Shown one piece after another: positions 8,816 through 17,918 of a DNA stretch of 64,000 nucleotides; position 1 is the first letter of the stretch; every line of letters begins with the position of its first letter. A program made the position numbers and the translations under genes. The notes under the pieces were generated by a model that had not been told where the DNA came from, did no database searches, and saw only the letters and a program-made list of their open reading frames with translations. Origin of the DNA: Rhizobium sp. P32RR-XVIII (GTDB lineage Bacteria > Pseudomonadota > Alphaproteobacteria > Rhizobiales > Rhizobiaceae); the NCBI RefSeq assembly GCF_012641395.1, contig NZ_JABAIH010000013.1, positions 62,001 through 126,000 of the forward strand. Direction: 5' to 3'.

Positions 8816-10084
8816 CTATTCCCCTTGCGTGCCGCGCAGCCGCGCCATTACATCCGCCGAGCCTTCCCGAGCAAAGCCGGCAAGCGCGCCCTGCAGGGCT
8901 CCCTCGTCCGTCCCAAAGATGTCCCGGAGTTCTGCCGGAAGCTGGCCACGGAGCTCCTCCGCGATGGAAACCAGTTCCTGCTGATAGGCCGTCGACGTGA
9001 GTACGTCGTCATTGATGATGGACGTCAATTCCGCCAAGGCGCCGGCCGCGGTGTCCCCGATGCCGCTGGGCACGGAACAAGAAGTCTGCACCTTGTCTAT
9101 CCATACGTTCCCGATCAACGATCCCCGCGTTTCCATTTCGGTACGAAGCAGGTCCAGATCGCGCCGGATGCGCCAGGCCATTTCGTTCGAACCATGGAGC
9201 TGAACGCGAGCCACGAGGTGATCGGCTTCGACCTCCGAACGCAATCTTTCAAGCGCGGCCGACATCGTACTGATCACATCCTTCCATTCGGATGCACCCG
9301 ACACGTTGACCACAAGTCTCTCGAACTGCGCGACGCTCGTGTGGCGTTCTTCAACGACAATCGAGCGATCATCCCTGATCGTGACGAGCGAAACCGACTT
9401 CGGGCCATCCTCGTTGATGTCACGCCCCTGCGGCATGCCGGGCATCACGATGACTGAGGCAGCATCTTCGACGATGGAGCGCTTGTGGATATGGCCGAGT
9501 GCCCAGTAGCGGAAGCCGCTTTGCTGAAGGTCCGGGACGCTGCAAGGAGCATAAAGGTCGTGCCTCTCCGATCCGCCCAGGCTCGTGTGCATGACACCGA
9601 TGTTCACTGCGTCCGGGACAGGAAGGGCGTAATGCCGCAACAGACTTTGTGGAGCGTGCGGCTTTGCAAAGCTGAGGCCGTGGATCGTCACCGGAAAGTG
9701 GCCGGCGCCACGATCGATCGCTATCGATTCTGCTGTCGCCCCGAACACTTTCACTGTGTCCGGCATCACCAGTTCGGCCGTGATCTTCGACAGCGCGTCG
9801 TGATTGCCTCGGACGATGAACGTCCGGATGCCTGCTTCGTGGAGACGCCGGAGCTGCTCCGCCAGAAAACGAGCTGTCTTCATCGAAGTCTGATCGCCGT
9901 CGTAGAGATCACCGGCAAGAACGAGCGCGTCCACCTGCTCTTCGAGGCATAGCTCGACAAGGCGGATGAACGCACGCCTCGTCGCCAGACCGATCAAATC
10001 GGAGAGTTCAGGGTTGCGCAGCGCCAGCGTTTTCAGAGGCGAGTCGAGATGGACGTCGGCGGTATGCAGGAAGCGGTAGACCAA
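8816..10084 (-). CDS. YhaO/SbcD-like DNA repair exonuclease (metallophosphoesterase)
   Basis: 422 residues with the full calcineurin-like metal site: D-x-H (Asp10, His12), AGDLYDG (57-63), RGNHD (92-96), MH (165-166) and GHIH (197-200). This is the Mre11/SbcD nuclease fold; the C-terminal 150 residues are the capping and ATPase-binding part. It is the first gene of a two-gene operon with the YhaN-like ATPase. Related pairs cut hairpins and blocked double-strand ends. The ISL3 element ends only 92 bp upstream of its ATG, so the native promoter may be partly displaced. Confidence 0.9.
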   Translation of the reverse strand: MVYRFLHTADVHLDSPLKTLALRNPELSDLIGLATRRAFIRLVELCLEEQVDALVLAGDLYDGDQTSMKTARFLAEQLRRLHEAGIRTFIVRGNHDALSKITAELVMPDTVKVFGATAESIAIDRGAGHFPVTIHGLSFAKPHAPQSLLRHYALPVPDAVNIGVMHTSLGGSERHDLYAPCSVPDLQQSGFRYWALGHIHKRSIVEDAASVIVMPGMPQGRDINEDGPKSVSLVTIRDDRSIVVEERHTSVAQFERLVVNVSGASEWKDVISTMSAALERLRSEVEADHLVARVQLHGSNEMAWRIRRDLDLLRTEMETRGSLIGNVWIDKVQTSCSVPSGIGDTAAGALAELTSIINDDVLTSTAYQQELVSIAEELRGQLPAELRDIFGTDEGALQGALAGFAREGSADVMARLRGTQGE

Positions 10085-10176
10085 AGTTTTACCTCAAGCA
10101 TGGATCTGTCTTCATACGTCCTCTGCCGATTCGCCGCGACGCCAAATTCTTGTTTTGTTCCTTTCTCCACATATTT

Positions 10177-10198
10177 GGGTCTTCCTCACTTTGTGTGG
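10177..10198 (+). repeat. ISL3 left terminal inverted repeat
   Basis: Begins GGGTCTTCCTCACTTTGTGT; exact reverse complement of 11931-11952. Confidence 0.92.
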
Positions 10199-10236
10199 TT
10201 AACAAATCGTTGGCGATGACGTTGGTATGAGCTGGC

Positions 10237-11943
10237 ATGCAAACGAAATCGAAATGGTCGCCCGGCCCGGGCATTAAGGTGCAGAGCGTCGTATCCAGCG
10301 ACAAAGGCGATTGGGTTGTGTCTGCGTGCGGACCATCATCTGGCATATGCCCGGATTGCCGACATCAGAGCAGAAGTCGGCACGGTTGGTCGTACCGAAG
10401 CCTTCAGGACTTGCCGATCCAAGGTAATGAGGTGACGGTAAGACTTCAATTGGGCCGCTGGCGTTGCACATATCGGCAATGCCGACGTCAAACGTTCACG
10501 GGCCGGGTCCCGGCGATTGCAACCCCTTACGCCCGCAGGACAACGAGGGTCGCCGAGATAGTCGGTCTGCTTGGCCATAGTACTGGCGGGCGGCCGGAGA
10601 GCGCTTGATGGAGCGGCTGGGGATGTCGATCAGCGACGACACCATCCTCCGGCACTTGAAGCGCAATGCTTCACGGGTCGACGATCAGCCATCGGCTCGG
10701 ATCGTCGGTATCGATGACTGGAGTTGGAGGAAATCTTGGCGCTACGGCACGATCATCGTCGATCTCGAACGCCGAAAGGTCATGGACATTCTCGAAGACC
10801 GGAGTGTGGCAAGCGTTGCACAATGGTTGAAGCAGCGCCCGTCCATTGAGGTCGTCAGCCGGGATAGATGCGGACTTTACGCACAGGCCGCTCGAGAGGG
10901 TGCGCCGCAAGCGTCTCAGGTGGCAGATCGCTTTCATCTCATCCAAAATTTGCGGCTCGCTATCGAAGAAGAGATGAGCCTTTCTGGCCGCGCTGCAGGC
11001 AGGGCACTGCTGCCTGACGAGGACATCGCGTTTGATCATGGCAATCGAAACTTGCATGAACCGACCCCCGAAACACCGGGGCGCAATCAACTTCGCCGGG
11101 CACATCGACAGTCCCGCAAGGATGTATTCGAGACGGTACATGCCTTGAGCAAAGAAGGCCTGACCTGCTCGGATATTGCGCGTCGTACAGGATATGGCCG
11201 ACGAAGCATTACGAAATGGCTGACGTTAGAAACTGCACCCGATCGACGCAGAGGCGCGCTACAGCCGACGTCTCCTCTGTATTTCGAAGCGTTCCTCACC
11301 CAGAGTTGGAAGGATGGCAACCGCCGTGGGCGGCATCTGTTTTACGATATCAAGCACCGAGGATACACAGGCAGCTTTTCTAATCTGGAGCGCCTCCTGG
11401 CAACATGGCGCCGCGCCGAGAGACCGGAAACGGATGAGGATAAGGATGATGCGGCGCCCGCTCGGAATGGGCTCTCCGACAGAGCACCTGACAATTTGCC
11501 TGTCCGTGATCCGCAAACCGGTCATTTGATCTCACCCATTGTCGCCGCTACGCTTTGCATAAAGCCGCGCGGCGCGCTGACCATCAATCAAGCACGGAAA
11601 GTGGATACCCTCAAACAGGGATCACAGACGTTTGCTTGTTTTGCGCAGCTTCTCCATGCGATTTCGCGGAATATTTCATGGCCGAGCTTCGGCGAAACTC
11701 GAAGAATGGATCGATGATGCCATTCATTCTGGCCTCGTTTTCCTGGCCCGTTTTGCCCGCGTTCTTCGCCGGGATATCGACGCCGTCTGTAACGCCATCG
11801 ACCTGCCCTGGAGCAATGGTCAGGCGGAAGGTCAGATCAACCGACTGAAGACGATCAAGCGCGCAATGTACGGCAGAGCAGGCCCGGAGCTTCTGAGAGC
11901 GCGGATGATGCCGATCAAATTGGCTGAGCTCCACACAAAGTGA
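10237..11943 (+). pseudogene. ISL3-family transposase, two frameshifts
   Basis: Three frames give one ISL3 transposase. 10237 to about 10590 encodes the N-terminal zinc-ribbon part (CPDCRHQ ... CTYRQCRRQTF). About 10590-11650 encodes the DDE core (VGIDDWSWRKSWRYGTIIVD, DRFHLIQN). About 11650-11943 encodes the C-terminal block WSNGQAEGQINRLKTIKR and RAMYGRAGPELL. The first junction interrupts the expected HxxGGRPAERLMERLG region, the second follows the FAQLLH region. ISL3 transposases are normally one frame of about 500 residues, so this copy should be inactive unless supplied in trans. Confidence 0.85.
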
Positions 11944-11952
11944 GGAAGACCC
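11931..11952 (-). repeat. ISL3 right terminal inverted repeat
   Basis: Exact 22-bp inverted copy of 10177-10198; outer edge at 11952. Confidence 0.92.
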
Positions 11953-12185
11953 CAATTTCAGTAGAACGGATGCCGCAGTCGAAACCGTGCTCGGCGATAT
12001 CGACCAGCCCTCTCTCGCTCACCATCTCAACCTGCACGTCGGGAAACGACGCTATGAATTTGAGCAACAAGAGCCATAGCACCTGCTCGGCAGCCGCGGC
12101 ATCAGAGTTTATTCTCAACGTCCCCGACGGTTTGGCATTGAAATCACGTAATTCGTCGGCTGCCTTCGCGATCTCATCTACTAGG
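11953..12185 (-). pseudogene. LysR-family regulator fragment (substrate-binding domain)
   Basis: The minus strand encodes EIAKAADELRDFNAKPSGTL, then LLLLKFIASFPDVQVEMVSE and GLVDIAEHGFDCGIR, the linker and first half of a LysR effector-binding domain. The HTH is missing on the 12.2-kb side and the rest is cut by the ISL3 right end. It is a double-truncated remnant without predicted function. Confidence 0.75.
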
Positions 12186-12212
12186 TCGCATCAATCCAGT
12201 TGAGATCGGCTT

Positions 12213-13283
12213 TTACAGTGCCAGGCCGCTGCCACTGTCGAAAACGTAGACTTGCTCGGCATTGACGGCGACCTTCAGCTGTTCGCCAAAACGCACGGGT
12301 GCTTCGCCGTCGACGACGGCGGTCACCTGCTCGCCGGCAAGCCCGAAGAGCACATGCGTCTGCGCGCCCGTCGGTTCGACCAGCAGCGTCTGGCCGCTCA
12401 AAGGCGATCCATTGCCTGACAGGCTCAGATGCTCCGGCCGAAGCCCGATCTTGACGGCCTGGCTCGGCTTTACCTTGCGCGCATCGGCAATGCGCACCGC
12501 TGTTCCGTCCTTGAGCCGGACCGCGGGCGCGCCGGCGACGCCGTCCACCACGCCATCGAGGAAATTCATCGCCGGCGAACCGATAAAGCCGGCGACAAAG
12601 AGATTGGCCGGCTGGCGATAGAGTTCGATCGGCGTGCCCTGCTGTTCGATGCGCCCCTGGTTCAGAACCACGATCCGGTCCGCTAGCGTCATTGCCTCGA
12701 TCTGATCATGCGTGACGTAGACTGAGGTAGTTTGCACCTCCTGGTGCAGCGCCTTGATCTCCGAGCGCATCTGCACGCGCAGCTTGGCGTCGAGATTCGA
12801 CAGCGGCTCATCGAAAAGGAAGACGGCCGGATTGCGCACGATGGCGCGGCCCATGGCGACACGCTGGCGCTGGCCGCCAGAGAGCTGCGCCGGCTTGCGA
12901 TCGAGCAGCTTGGTAAGGTCGAGCATGCGCGCCGCCTCGTTCACCCGCTGTTCGATGACCGGCTTCGTTTCACCCGACAGTTTCAGGTTGAAGCCCATGT
13001 TCTCGGCGACGGTCATGTGCGGATAAAGCGCGTAGGATTGGAAGACCATCGCAATATTGCGCTCGCGCGGGGTCATGCTGTTCACCACCTGCCCGCCGAT
13101 CGAAACATCGCCGTCGGTGATCTCCTCGAGCCCGGCGATCATGCGCAGCAACGTCGATTTCCCGCAGCCCGAAGGCCCGACGAGGGCGATGAACTCCCCG
13201 TCCTCGATGGCGAGTGAAATGCCGTGAATGACGTCCATCGCGCCATAGGCCTTGCGGATATTGTGAAGTTCGACGGATGCCAT
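12213..13283 (-). CDS. Sugar ABC importer ATP-binding protein (MalK/UgpC type)
   Basis: 356 residues. Walker A GPSGCGKST near residue 38, Q-loop MVFQSYALYPH, ABC signature LSGGQRQRVAMGRA, Walker B FLFDEPLSNLDAKLR and switch His in VYVTHDQ are all intact. About 120 C-terminal residues form the TOBE/regulatory domain of MalK-type (CUT1) ATPases. It is last in the operon binding protein - MalF-type - MalG-type - ATPase, 21 bp after the MalG-type permease. It energises uptake of a sugar or sugar derivative at the inner membrane. The neighbouring ThuA and ThuB-like genes suggest a disaccharide or polyol. Confidence 0.93.
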   Translation of the reverse strand: MASVELHNIRKAYGAMDVIHGISLAIEDGEFIALVGPSGCGKSTLLRMIAGLEEITDGDVSIGGQVVNSMTPRERNIAMVFQSYALYPHMTVAENMGFNLKLSGETKPVIEQRVNEAARMLDLTKLLDRKPAQLSGGQRQRVAMGRAIVRNPAVFLFDEPLSNLDAKLRVQMRSEIKALHQEVQTTSVYVTHDQIEAMTLADRIVVLNQGRIEQQGTPIELYRQPANLFVAGFIGSPAMNFLDGVVDGVAGAPAVRLKDGTAVRIADARKVKPSQAVKIGLRPEHLSLSGNGSPLSGQTLLVEPTGAQTHVLFGLAGEQVTAVVDGEAPVRFGEQLKVAVNAEQVYVFDSGSGLAL

Positions 13284-13304
13284 AGGCCTTGCTCCGATTG
13301 TGGC

Positions 13305-14153
13305 TCAGGACTTCACCGCACCGGCGGTCAGGCCGGCGATGATGTGCTTTTGCGCAAGAAAGAAAACGATGATGGTGGGCATGATGGTCAGCGTAATGAA
13401 CGCCAGCACCAGTTCCCACTCCGTGCCGAACTCGCCGCTATAGACCATCATGCCAAGCGGCCAGGGGTAGATCGAGTCCGAATTGAGCATGATCAGCGGC
13501 AGGATGTAGCTGTTCCAGCTGCCGACGAAGGAAATGATACTGACGGTGGCGACGATCGGCCGGGAAAGCGGCAGCGAGATGTGCCAGAAGAACCGGATAT
13601 AGCCGCAGCCGTCGACGAAGGCCGCCTGGAACAATTCTTCCGGAAGATTGCGAAAATAATTCCTGAAGAGGAGAATGCTCATGCCGAGCCCGAAGGCCAC
13701 CTGCGGCAGTACCACGCCCCAATAGGTATTGAGCAGGCCGAGATCGCGGATGCGGATGAACAGCGGCAGGATCGCCGTTGCCGCCGGGAACATCAGGCCG
13801 ATCAGAAAATAGTTCAGCAGGAAGTTGGATCCGAAAAATTTGACATGGGCGAAGGTGAAAGCCGCCATCGCCGATACCGATACCGTCAGGAACACGGTCA
13901 GCAGCGCGATGATCAGCGAATTCATCATCTGCCGCCAGTAGCGGTCGCCGAACAGGATGCCGGTATAATTCTCGAGATGCCACTCGGTGGGCAGTCCGAA
14001 CGGATTGGTCCTGAGATCGCCTAGCGACTTGAAGCCGCCGAGCGCAGTCGTCAGCAGCGGGATCAGCACGATGGCGGCGATGATCGTCAGCGACACGTAG
14101 AGATAGATTTTCGTGCCGGTGCGCATGCGAACGGATGAAGCCATGTCAGTCAT
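13305..14153 (-). CDS. Sugar ABC importer permease (MalG type)
   Basis: 282 residues with about six membrane helices. The cytoplasmic EAA loop (EELFQAAFVDGCGYIRFFWH, then ISLPLSRP) contacts the ATPase. The coding start overlaps the end of the MalF-type gene by 8 bases (14146-14153), so the two are translationally coupled. Length and order fit CUT1 sugar permeases. Confidence 0.92.
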   Translation of the reverse strand: MTDMASSVRMRTGTKIYLYVSLTIIAAIVLIPLLTTALGGFKSLGDLRTNPFGLPTEWHLENYTGILFGDRYWRQMMNSLIIALLTVFLTVSVSAMAAFTFAHVKFFGSNFLLNYFLIGLMFPAATAILPLFIRIRDLGLLNTYWGVVLPQVAFGLGMSILLFRNYFRNLPEELFQAAFVDGCGYIRFFWHISLPLSRPIVATVSIISFVGSWNSYILPLIMLNSDSIYPWPLGMMVYSGEFGTEWELVLAFITLTIMPTIIVFFLAQKHIIAGLTAGAVKS

Positions 14154-15090
14154 TGCGCATAAATATCCGTTTGTAGCCGAAAGCGAGGGTGACGCAGATC
14201 ACGAACAGCACCACGCCGACCGCGCTGCCGAGGCCGACCTGCATGCGGGTGACGCCGAAATTGTAGAGGAAGGTCACCATCGTCTGCGTCGAGTTGAACG
14301 GTCCGCCGCCGGTCAGCGGCATGATCAGATCGAAGAGCTGCAGCGAGCCGACGACCGCAAAGAACACGGACAGGCGCAGCGTCGAACCAAGCAGCGGCAG
14401 GGTGACATAGCGAAATTTCTGCCAGCCGGTGGCGCCGTCGATCTCGGCCGCCTCGAGCACGCTCTTGTCGAGCGACTGCAGGCCGGCGATGAACAGCATC
14501 ATATGGAAACCGAAATATTTCCACACGATGACAGCGAGCACCGCATACATCGCAAGGTTCTTGTCGGCGAGAACGTAAGGCGTCTCCACGCCGAGGAAAT
14601 GCGAAATCGCGGCAAACAGGCCATAGTCGCCGTCGTAGACGAAGCGCCAGATGAGGCCGGCGGCAACTTCCGCAAGGACATACGGCAGAAAGAAGATCAG
14701 CCGGAACAGCACGACGCCGCGAATGCGGTTTGCGAGCATGGTCGCGAGCCAGATGGCAAGCGGCACCTGAATGCAGATAGAAATCAGGATGATCAGCGCG
14801 TTGTTCTTGAGTGCGGTCAGGAACGCCGAGTTCTTGAACAGAACCTGGAAGTTACGCAGACCGATGAACTCCGTCGGCGGACCGTAACCGTTCCATTTGT
14901 AGAGACTGTACCAGGCGGCCTCTCCCATCGGCAGGATGACGAAGATGGTAAAAAGCAGCAGTGCAGGCGGCAAAAACAGAAGGATCACGGGCATTCGACC
15001 GCGCGCTGCCGGGCTCTTGCGTCGCGTCGTCGATTTCGCCTGCGCGGTAGGCCCGAGGGCGGTCGTTGCGGTGATGTTCGTCATGAACAA
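14146..15090 (-). CDS. Sugar ABC importer permease (MalF type)
   Basis: 314 residues. A basic N-terminal tail (STTRRKSPAARGR) precedes the first helix ILLFLPPALLLFTIFVIL; about six helices follow. The EAA loop is LEAAEIDGATGWQKFRYVTL. It forms a heterodimeric channel with the MalG-type protein. It lies 63 bp after the binding-protein gene, separated by a strong hairpin that may stabilise the upstream message. Confidence 0.92.
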   Translation of the reverse strand: MFMTNITATTALGPTAQAKSTTRRKSPAARGRMPVILLFLPPALLLFTIFVILPMGEAAWYSLYKWNGYGPPTEFIGLRNFQVLFKNSAFLTALKNNALIILISICIQVPLAIWLATMLANRIRGVVLFRLIFFLPYVLAEVAAGLIWRFVYDGDYGLFAAISHFLGVETPYVLADKNLAMYAVLAVIVWKYFGFHMMLFIAGLQSLDKSVLEAAEIDGATGWQKFRYVTLPLLGSTLRLSVFFAVVGSLQLFDLIMPLTGGGPFNSTQTMVTFLYNFGVTRMQVGLGSAVGVVLFVICVTLAFGYKRIFMRND

Positions 15091-15119
15091 TCCTGATACT
15101 CGGAATTCAGAAAATCGAT

Positions 15120-15145
15120 GACGCCAGCGGCGGACCGCCGGCGTC
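15120..15145 (-). terminator. Hairpin between binding-protein and permease genes
   Basis: GACGCCAGCGG / CCGCCGGCGTC form an 11-bp stem with one mismatch and a CGGA loop. On the minus strand it is followed by ATCGATTTTC, only a weak U-run. Such hairpins in importer operons often act as partial terminators or RNA-stabilising ends that raise binding-protein dosage; that role is inferred. Confidence 0.55.
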
Positions 15146-15153
15146 CGTCTCTC

Positions 15154-16464
15154 TTAGAGCTGGTCTTGCTCGAATGCGTCCTGCACCTGCTGGGCGCCGT
15201 CCTTCGGGGTCATCTGGCCGGAGACGATGCCGACCGAAATGTCGTTGACGACACGGCCGACGGACGGACCCAGATCCTGGTCGAAGAAGTTCTGGTGCCA
15301 GGTCGAATGCGCCAGTTGCTCGGCCGATGCGTGCATTAGCGGGCTCTTCACGCCATCCTCGGAGCCGATGGTGACCGGGATGATCATGCCGGCCTGCGCC
15401 ATGGTCCGCTCATTCTCGGCGTTGGTCAGATAGGCGAGGAAGTCGAGAGCTTCCGGCGGGGCTTTCTTCGTCACGGCCCAGCCGTTGAGACCGCCCAGCG
15501 TGTCGGTTGCAAGGCCGGCGCCGCCGGTCACCGCCGGGAAGGCGAAACGGCCGATATTGTCGTTGGCGAGGCCCTTGCCGTCGCCGGCATTGGTGCGCTG
15601 GTTGGCTGCGGTGTTTTCGAAGCCGAGGATCATTGCCGCCTTGCCGTCTCCGAAGACGCCGAGCGCTTGCGGCCAGGTGGTGCCGAGATAGCCGGGCTGG
15701 AAGGGCTCGAGCTTGCCGAGTTCGGCGAGCTGTTCGCCGGCCTTGATGATCGCCGTATCGTTGAAGCCGTTGCCCTGGCCGTTTTTGGCGTCGGTGAAGA
15801 CCTTCTGGCCGCCGTCACGCATCACCAGATAACTCCAGTAGAAGTGGATCGGCCACTTCTCGCCGCCGCCGCCGGCGATCGGTACGATACCCGCATCCTT
15901 GATCTTCTTGACCGCGGCGAGATAGTCGTCCCAAGTCTTGATCGCGCTGGCGTCGACACCGGCCTTGGCAAACAGCGCCTTGTTGTAGAAGAACGAGACG
16001 GTACCGAGCTTGAACGGCACGGCGCTGATCTTGTCGTCGAAGGTCAGGCCTTTGATGGCCGCCGGGTTATAGGTCTTCACCCAGGCGCCATCCTTCGCGT
16101 TCATCGCCGAGGTCAGATCCATCAGCGTGCCGGTCTCTTCCTGCTGCTTCAGCACGCCGCCGCCCCAGGTGTAGAAGAAGTCCGGCGCGTCGTTCGACTG
16201 CAACAAAGTCGGCAGCTTTGCCTTGAAGGCTTCGTTCGCCAGGAATTGCATCTCGATCTTCACGCCCGGATGTTGCGCTTCGTACTGATCCGCGATCTTG
16301 CGCCAGATGGCGACATAGTTCGGATCGAGTTCCAGGTGCAGCCACTTGACGACAGTTTCCGCCGCGGCGCTGCCGGCGCCCAAAAGCATGGCAAGACCGG
16401 TCGCGGCAGCAATGGCGGCAACACGCGTCCGCCGGAGGGCCTTCGCCCTACGTTCGTAAAACAT
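15154..16464 (-). CDS. Extracellular sugar-binding protein of CUT1 ABC importer
   Basis: 436 residues. A Sec signal peptide (basic N-terminus, hydrophobic AAIAAATGLAMLLGAGSAAA, likely cut after AAAE) leads a family-1 periplasmic binding protein (KWLHLELDPNYVAIWRKIAD, FFYTWGGG, GGLNGWAVTKKAP). The start is supported by GGGAGGAG 8 bases before ATG. It captures the ligand in the periplasm and delivers it to the two permeases downstream. It is the first gene of the minus-strand operon, divergent from the ROK regulator. Confidence 0.93.
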   Translation of the reverse strand: MFYERRAKALRRTRVAAIAAATGLAMLLGAGSAAAETVVKWLHLELDPNYVAIWRKIADQYEAQHPGVKIEMQFLANEAFKAKLPTLLQSNDAPDFFYTWGGGVLKQQEETGTLMDLTSAMNAKDGAWVKTYNPAAIKGLTFDDKISAVPFKLGTVSFFYNKALFAKAGVDASAIKTWDDYLAAVKKIKDAGIVPIAGGGGEKWPIHFYWSYLVMRDGGQKVFTDAKNGQGNGFNDTAIIKAGEQLAELGKLEPFQPGYLGTTWPQALGVFGDGKAAMILGFENTAANQRTNAGDGKGLANDNIGRFAFPAVTGGAGLATDTLGGLNGWAVTKKAPPEALDFLAYLTNAENERTMAQAGMIIPVTIGSEDGVKSPLMHASAEQLAHSTWHQNFFDQDLGPSVGRVVNDISVGIVSGQMTPKDGAQQVQDAFEQDQL

Positions 16465-16543
16465 GATCTTCTCCTCCCAAGGGAATAAGAGCTTCAGAGA
16501 ATTTTTCCCTTATGCGGATTAATTCAACGGAGCTTTGCCGAAA

Positions 16544-16549
16544 AGTCAA
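16544..16549 (-). promoter_or_regulatory. Candidate -35 of the sugar importer operon
   Basis: On the minus strand TTGACT is followed after 17 bases by TGAATT, a weak sigma-70-like pair about 70 bases before the binding-protein start. Sequence inspection only. Confidence 0.35.
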
Positions 16550-16558
16550 CCACCGACC

Positions 16559-16570
16559 CCGAAATTTCGG
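16559..16570. promoter_or_regulatory. Palindrome CCGAAATTTCGG, candidate ROK operator
   Basis: A perfect 12-bp palindrome in the 209-bp divergent region between the importer and the ROK gene. It lies just upstream of the minus-strand -35 and of the plus-strand -35 TTGACA, a position from which one repressor could control both directions. The assignment to the ROK protein is inference. Confidence 0.45.
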
Positions 16571-16579
16571 CAATACGGC

Positions 16580-16608
16580 TTGACACCGGGCAACAACCAT
16601 AGAGTATT
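16580..16608 (+). promoter_or_regulatory. Candidate promoter of the ROK gene
   Basis: TTGACA (16580-16585) is perfect for -35; a 17-18 bp spacer leads to AGTATT/TATTTA as -10. The ROK start is about 65 bases downstream. Confidence 0.45.
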
Positions 16609-16673
16609 TAATTCGCATCCCGTCAAAAATATCAAGGCGTCGCCGAAGGGAGATCCCACTCGGCAAGATTTTC

Positions 16674-17879
16674 ATGAAAACAGCAGATCCCGAACTTATG
16701 CGGGCGATAAACCGCTTCAACGTGCTGGATACCATCCGGCGGGCGGGTTCGATCGCACGCGTCGAAATCAGCGAACGCACGCAACTGTCGACGACCACCG
16801 TCTCTGCGATCACGGCTTCGTTGCTCGATGACGGCCTCATCCTTGCCCGTACGGAAGGCGACCTGCGCGAGGCCGCCGCCCGTGGCCGACCGCGGGTCAT
16901 GCTGGAGCTGAACCCGGATGCCGCAAGGGTCGTCGGCGCCAAGATCGCCGCCAACAGGATGGTGTTTGTCGTTGCCGACTTTCGGGGCGAGGTCCTGTCG
17001 AAACTGACGCTGGCGCTGCGCGTCGACCGCCAGCCCATCAGCGTCATTGCCGATCTGATCGAGGATGGGGTCAGGCGTTGCGTCGTCGATGCCAACCTGT
17101 CGCTGGAAGAGATCGATTCGGTCTGCCTGGGCCTGCCCGGCGTCATCGAACACCGCACCGGCCATGTCCGCACCAGCCCGATCTTCCGCGAAAGCGGCGT
17201 CAATTTCGCGGCCGAGATGACCGAGCGCCTCGGAATCGCCACCATCGTCGAGAGCGACGCTCACGCCATCACGCTGGCGCACCATTGGTTCGGAAAGGCC
17301 AAGGACCTCGACGACATGGTGCTGGTGTCGCTGGAACAGACACTTGGCCTCGGCGTTCTGCACGCCGGTCAGCTTTTCCGCGGCGCCGGCGGCCTCAGCC
17401 ACAATCTCGGCGACCTCGTGCTCGGCATCGGACCGCAGGGCACCATCAGGCTCGCGAGCCAGGCCGGCGAAAGCGCCATCCTCGGCGACCAGCCGACCGG
17501 CGGACGCTTTGCCGAGGCGATCCGGCTTGGTCGCGGCATGGCGCATGCAAAGACCCTGATCGCCGCCGAAGATAACACCCTGATCAGCGCCGCGATCCGC
17601 GCCGGCGAGGCATGTGGCATGGCGCTCGCCAATATCGTGACGCTGTTTGCGCCGCCACGCGTCATTCTCGTCGGCTCCAGCCTTGCGCTTGGCCAACCCT
17701 TTCTCGACAGCCTGCGGCAGGCTTATTCCGTGGCGATCCCGCCCTCGATCAAGGGCGTCACCGAACTCGTCTTCGACCAGTCGACGGATGAAACCTGGGC
17801 GCAGGGCGCCGCGGTCGTCGCTCTGCGCGAACTTTATGAATCACCCTGGGGAACCACCGGGCCTGCTCCGGCGCTCTGA
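16674..17879 (+). CDS. ROK-family transcriptional regulator without the zinc-Cys motif
   Basis: 401 residues. An N-terminal winged HTH (about 10-65; ISERTQLSTTTVSAITASLL) is joined to a ROK sugar-kinase-like domain. Typical ROK repressors bind zinc through CxCGxxGCxE next to GHxxxD; here the region reads GGLSHNLGDLVLGIGPQGTI, with no cysteine and the GH motif altered. Zinc-dependent effector binding is therefore probably lost or replaced. Divergent from the sugar importer and followed after 39 bp by the oxidoreductase and ThuA genes, so it is the likely local controller. Confidence 0.88.
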   Translation: MKTADPELMRAINRFNVLDTIRRAGSIARVEISERTQLSTTTVSAITASLLDDGLILARTEGDLREAAARGRPRVMLELNPDAARVVGAKIAANRMVFVVADFRGEVLSKLTLALRVDRQPISVIADLIEDGVRRCVVDANLSLEEIDSVCLGLPGVIEHRTGHVRTSPIFRESGVNFAAEMTERLGIATIVESDAHAITLAHHWFGKAKDLDDMVLVSLEQTLGLGVLHAGQLFRGAGGLSHNLGDLVLGIGPQGTIRLASQAGESAILGDQPTGGRFAEAIRLGRGMAHAKTLIAAEDNTLISAAIRAGEACGMALANIVTLFAPPRVILVGSSLALGQPFLDSLRQAYSVAIPPSIKGVTELVFDQSTDETWAQGAAVVALRELYESPWGTTGPAPAL

Positions 17880-17918
17880 TCCCCAAGGCACAACAAGATA
17901 CTTCATTTGGAGGAAGTT

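Larger units (their letters stand above)
10177..11952 (+). mobile_element. ISL3-family insertion sequence, transposase frameshifted
   Basis: A 1776-bp element bounded by perfect 22-bp inverted repeats (10177-10198 and 11931-11952). The single transposase gene is broken by two frameshifts. The 8-bp flanks (10169-10176, 11953-11960) do not match, so no target duplication remains. The right end sits inside a LysR remnant. Confidence 0.9.

Noticed and set aside
8618..9457. Plus-strand frame of 279 codons
   Set aside because: Antisense to the YhaO/YhaN genes; no motif or ribosome binding site.
12732..15096. Plus-strand frames of 160-330 codons across the sugar importer genes
   Set aside because: His/Arg/Gln-rich shadows of the ABC genes on the other strand; no domains.
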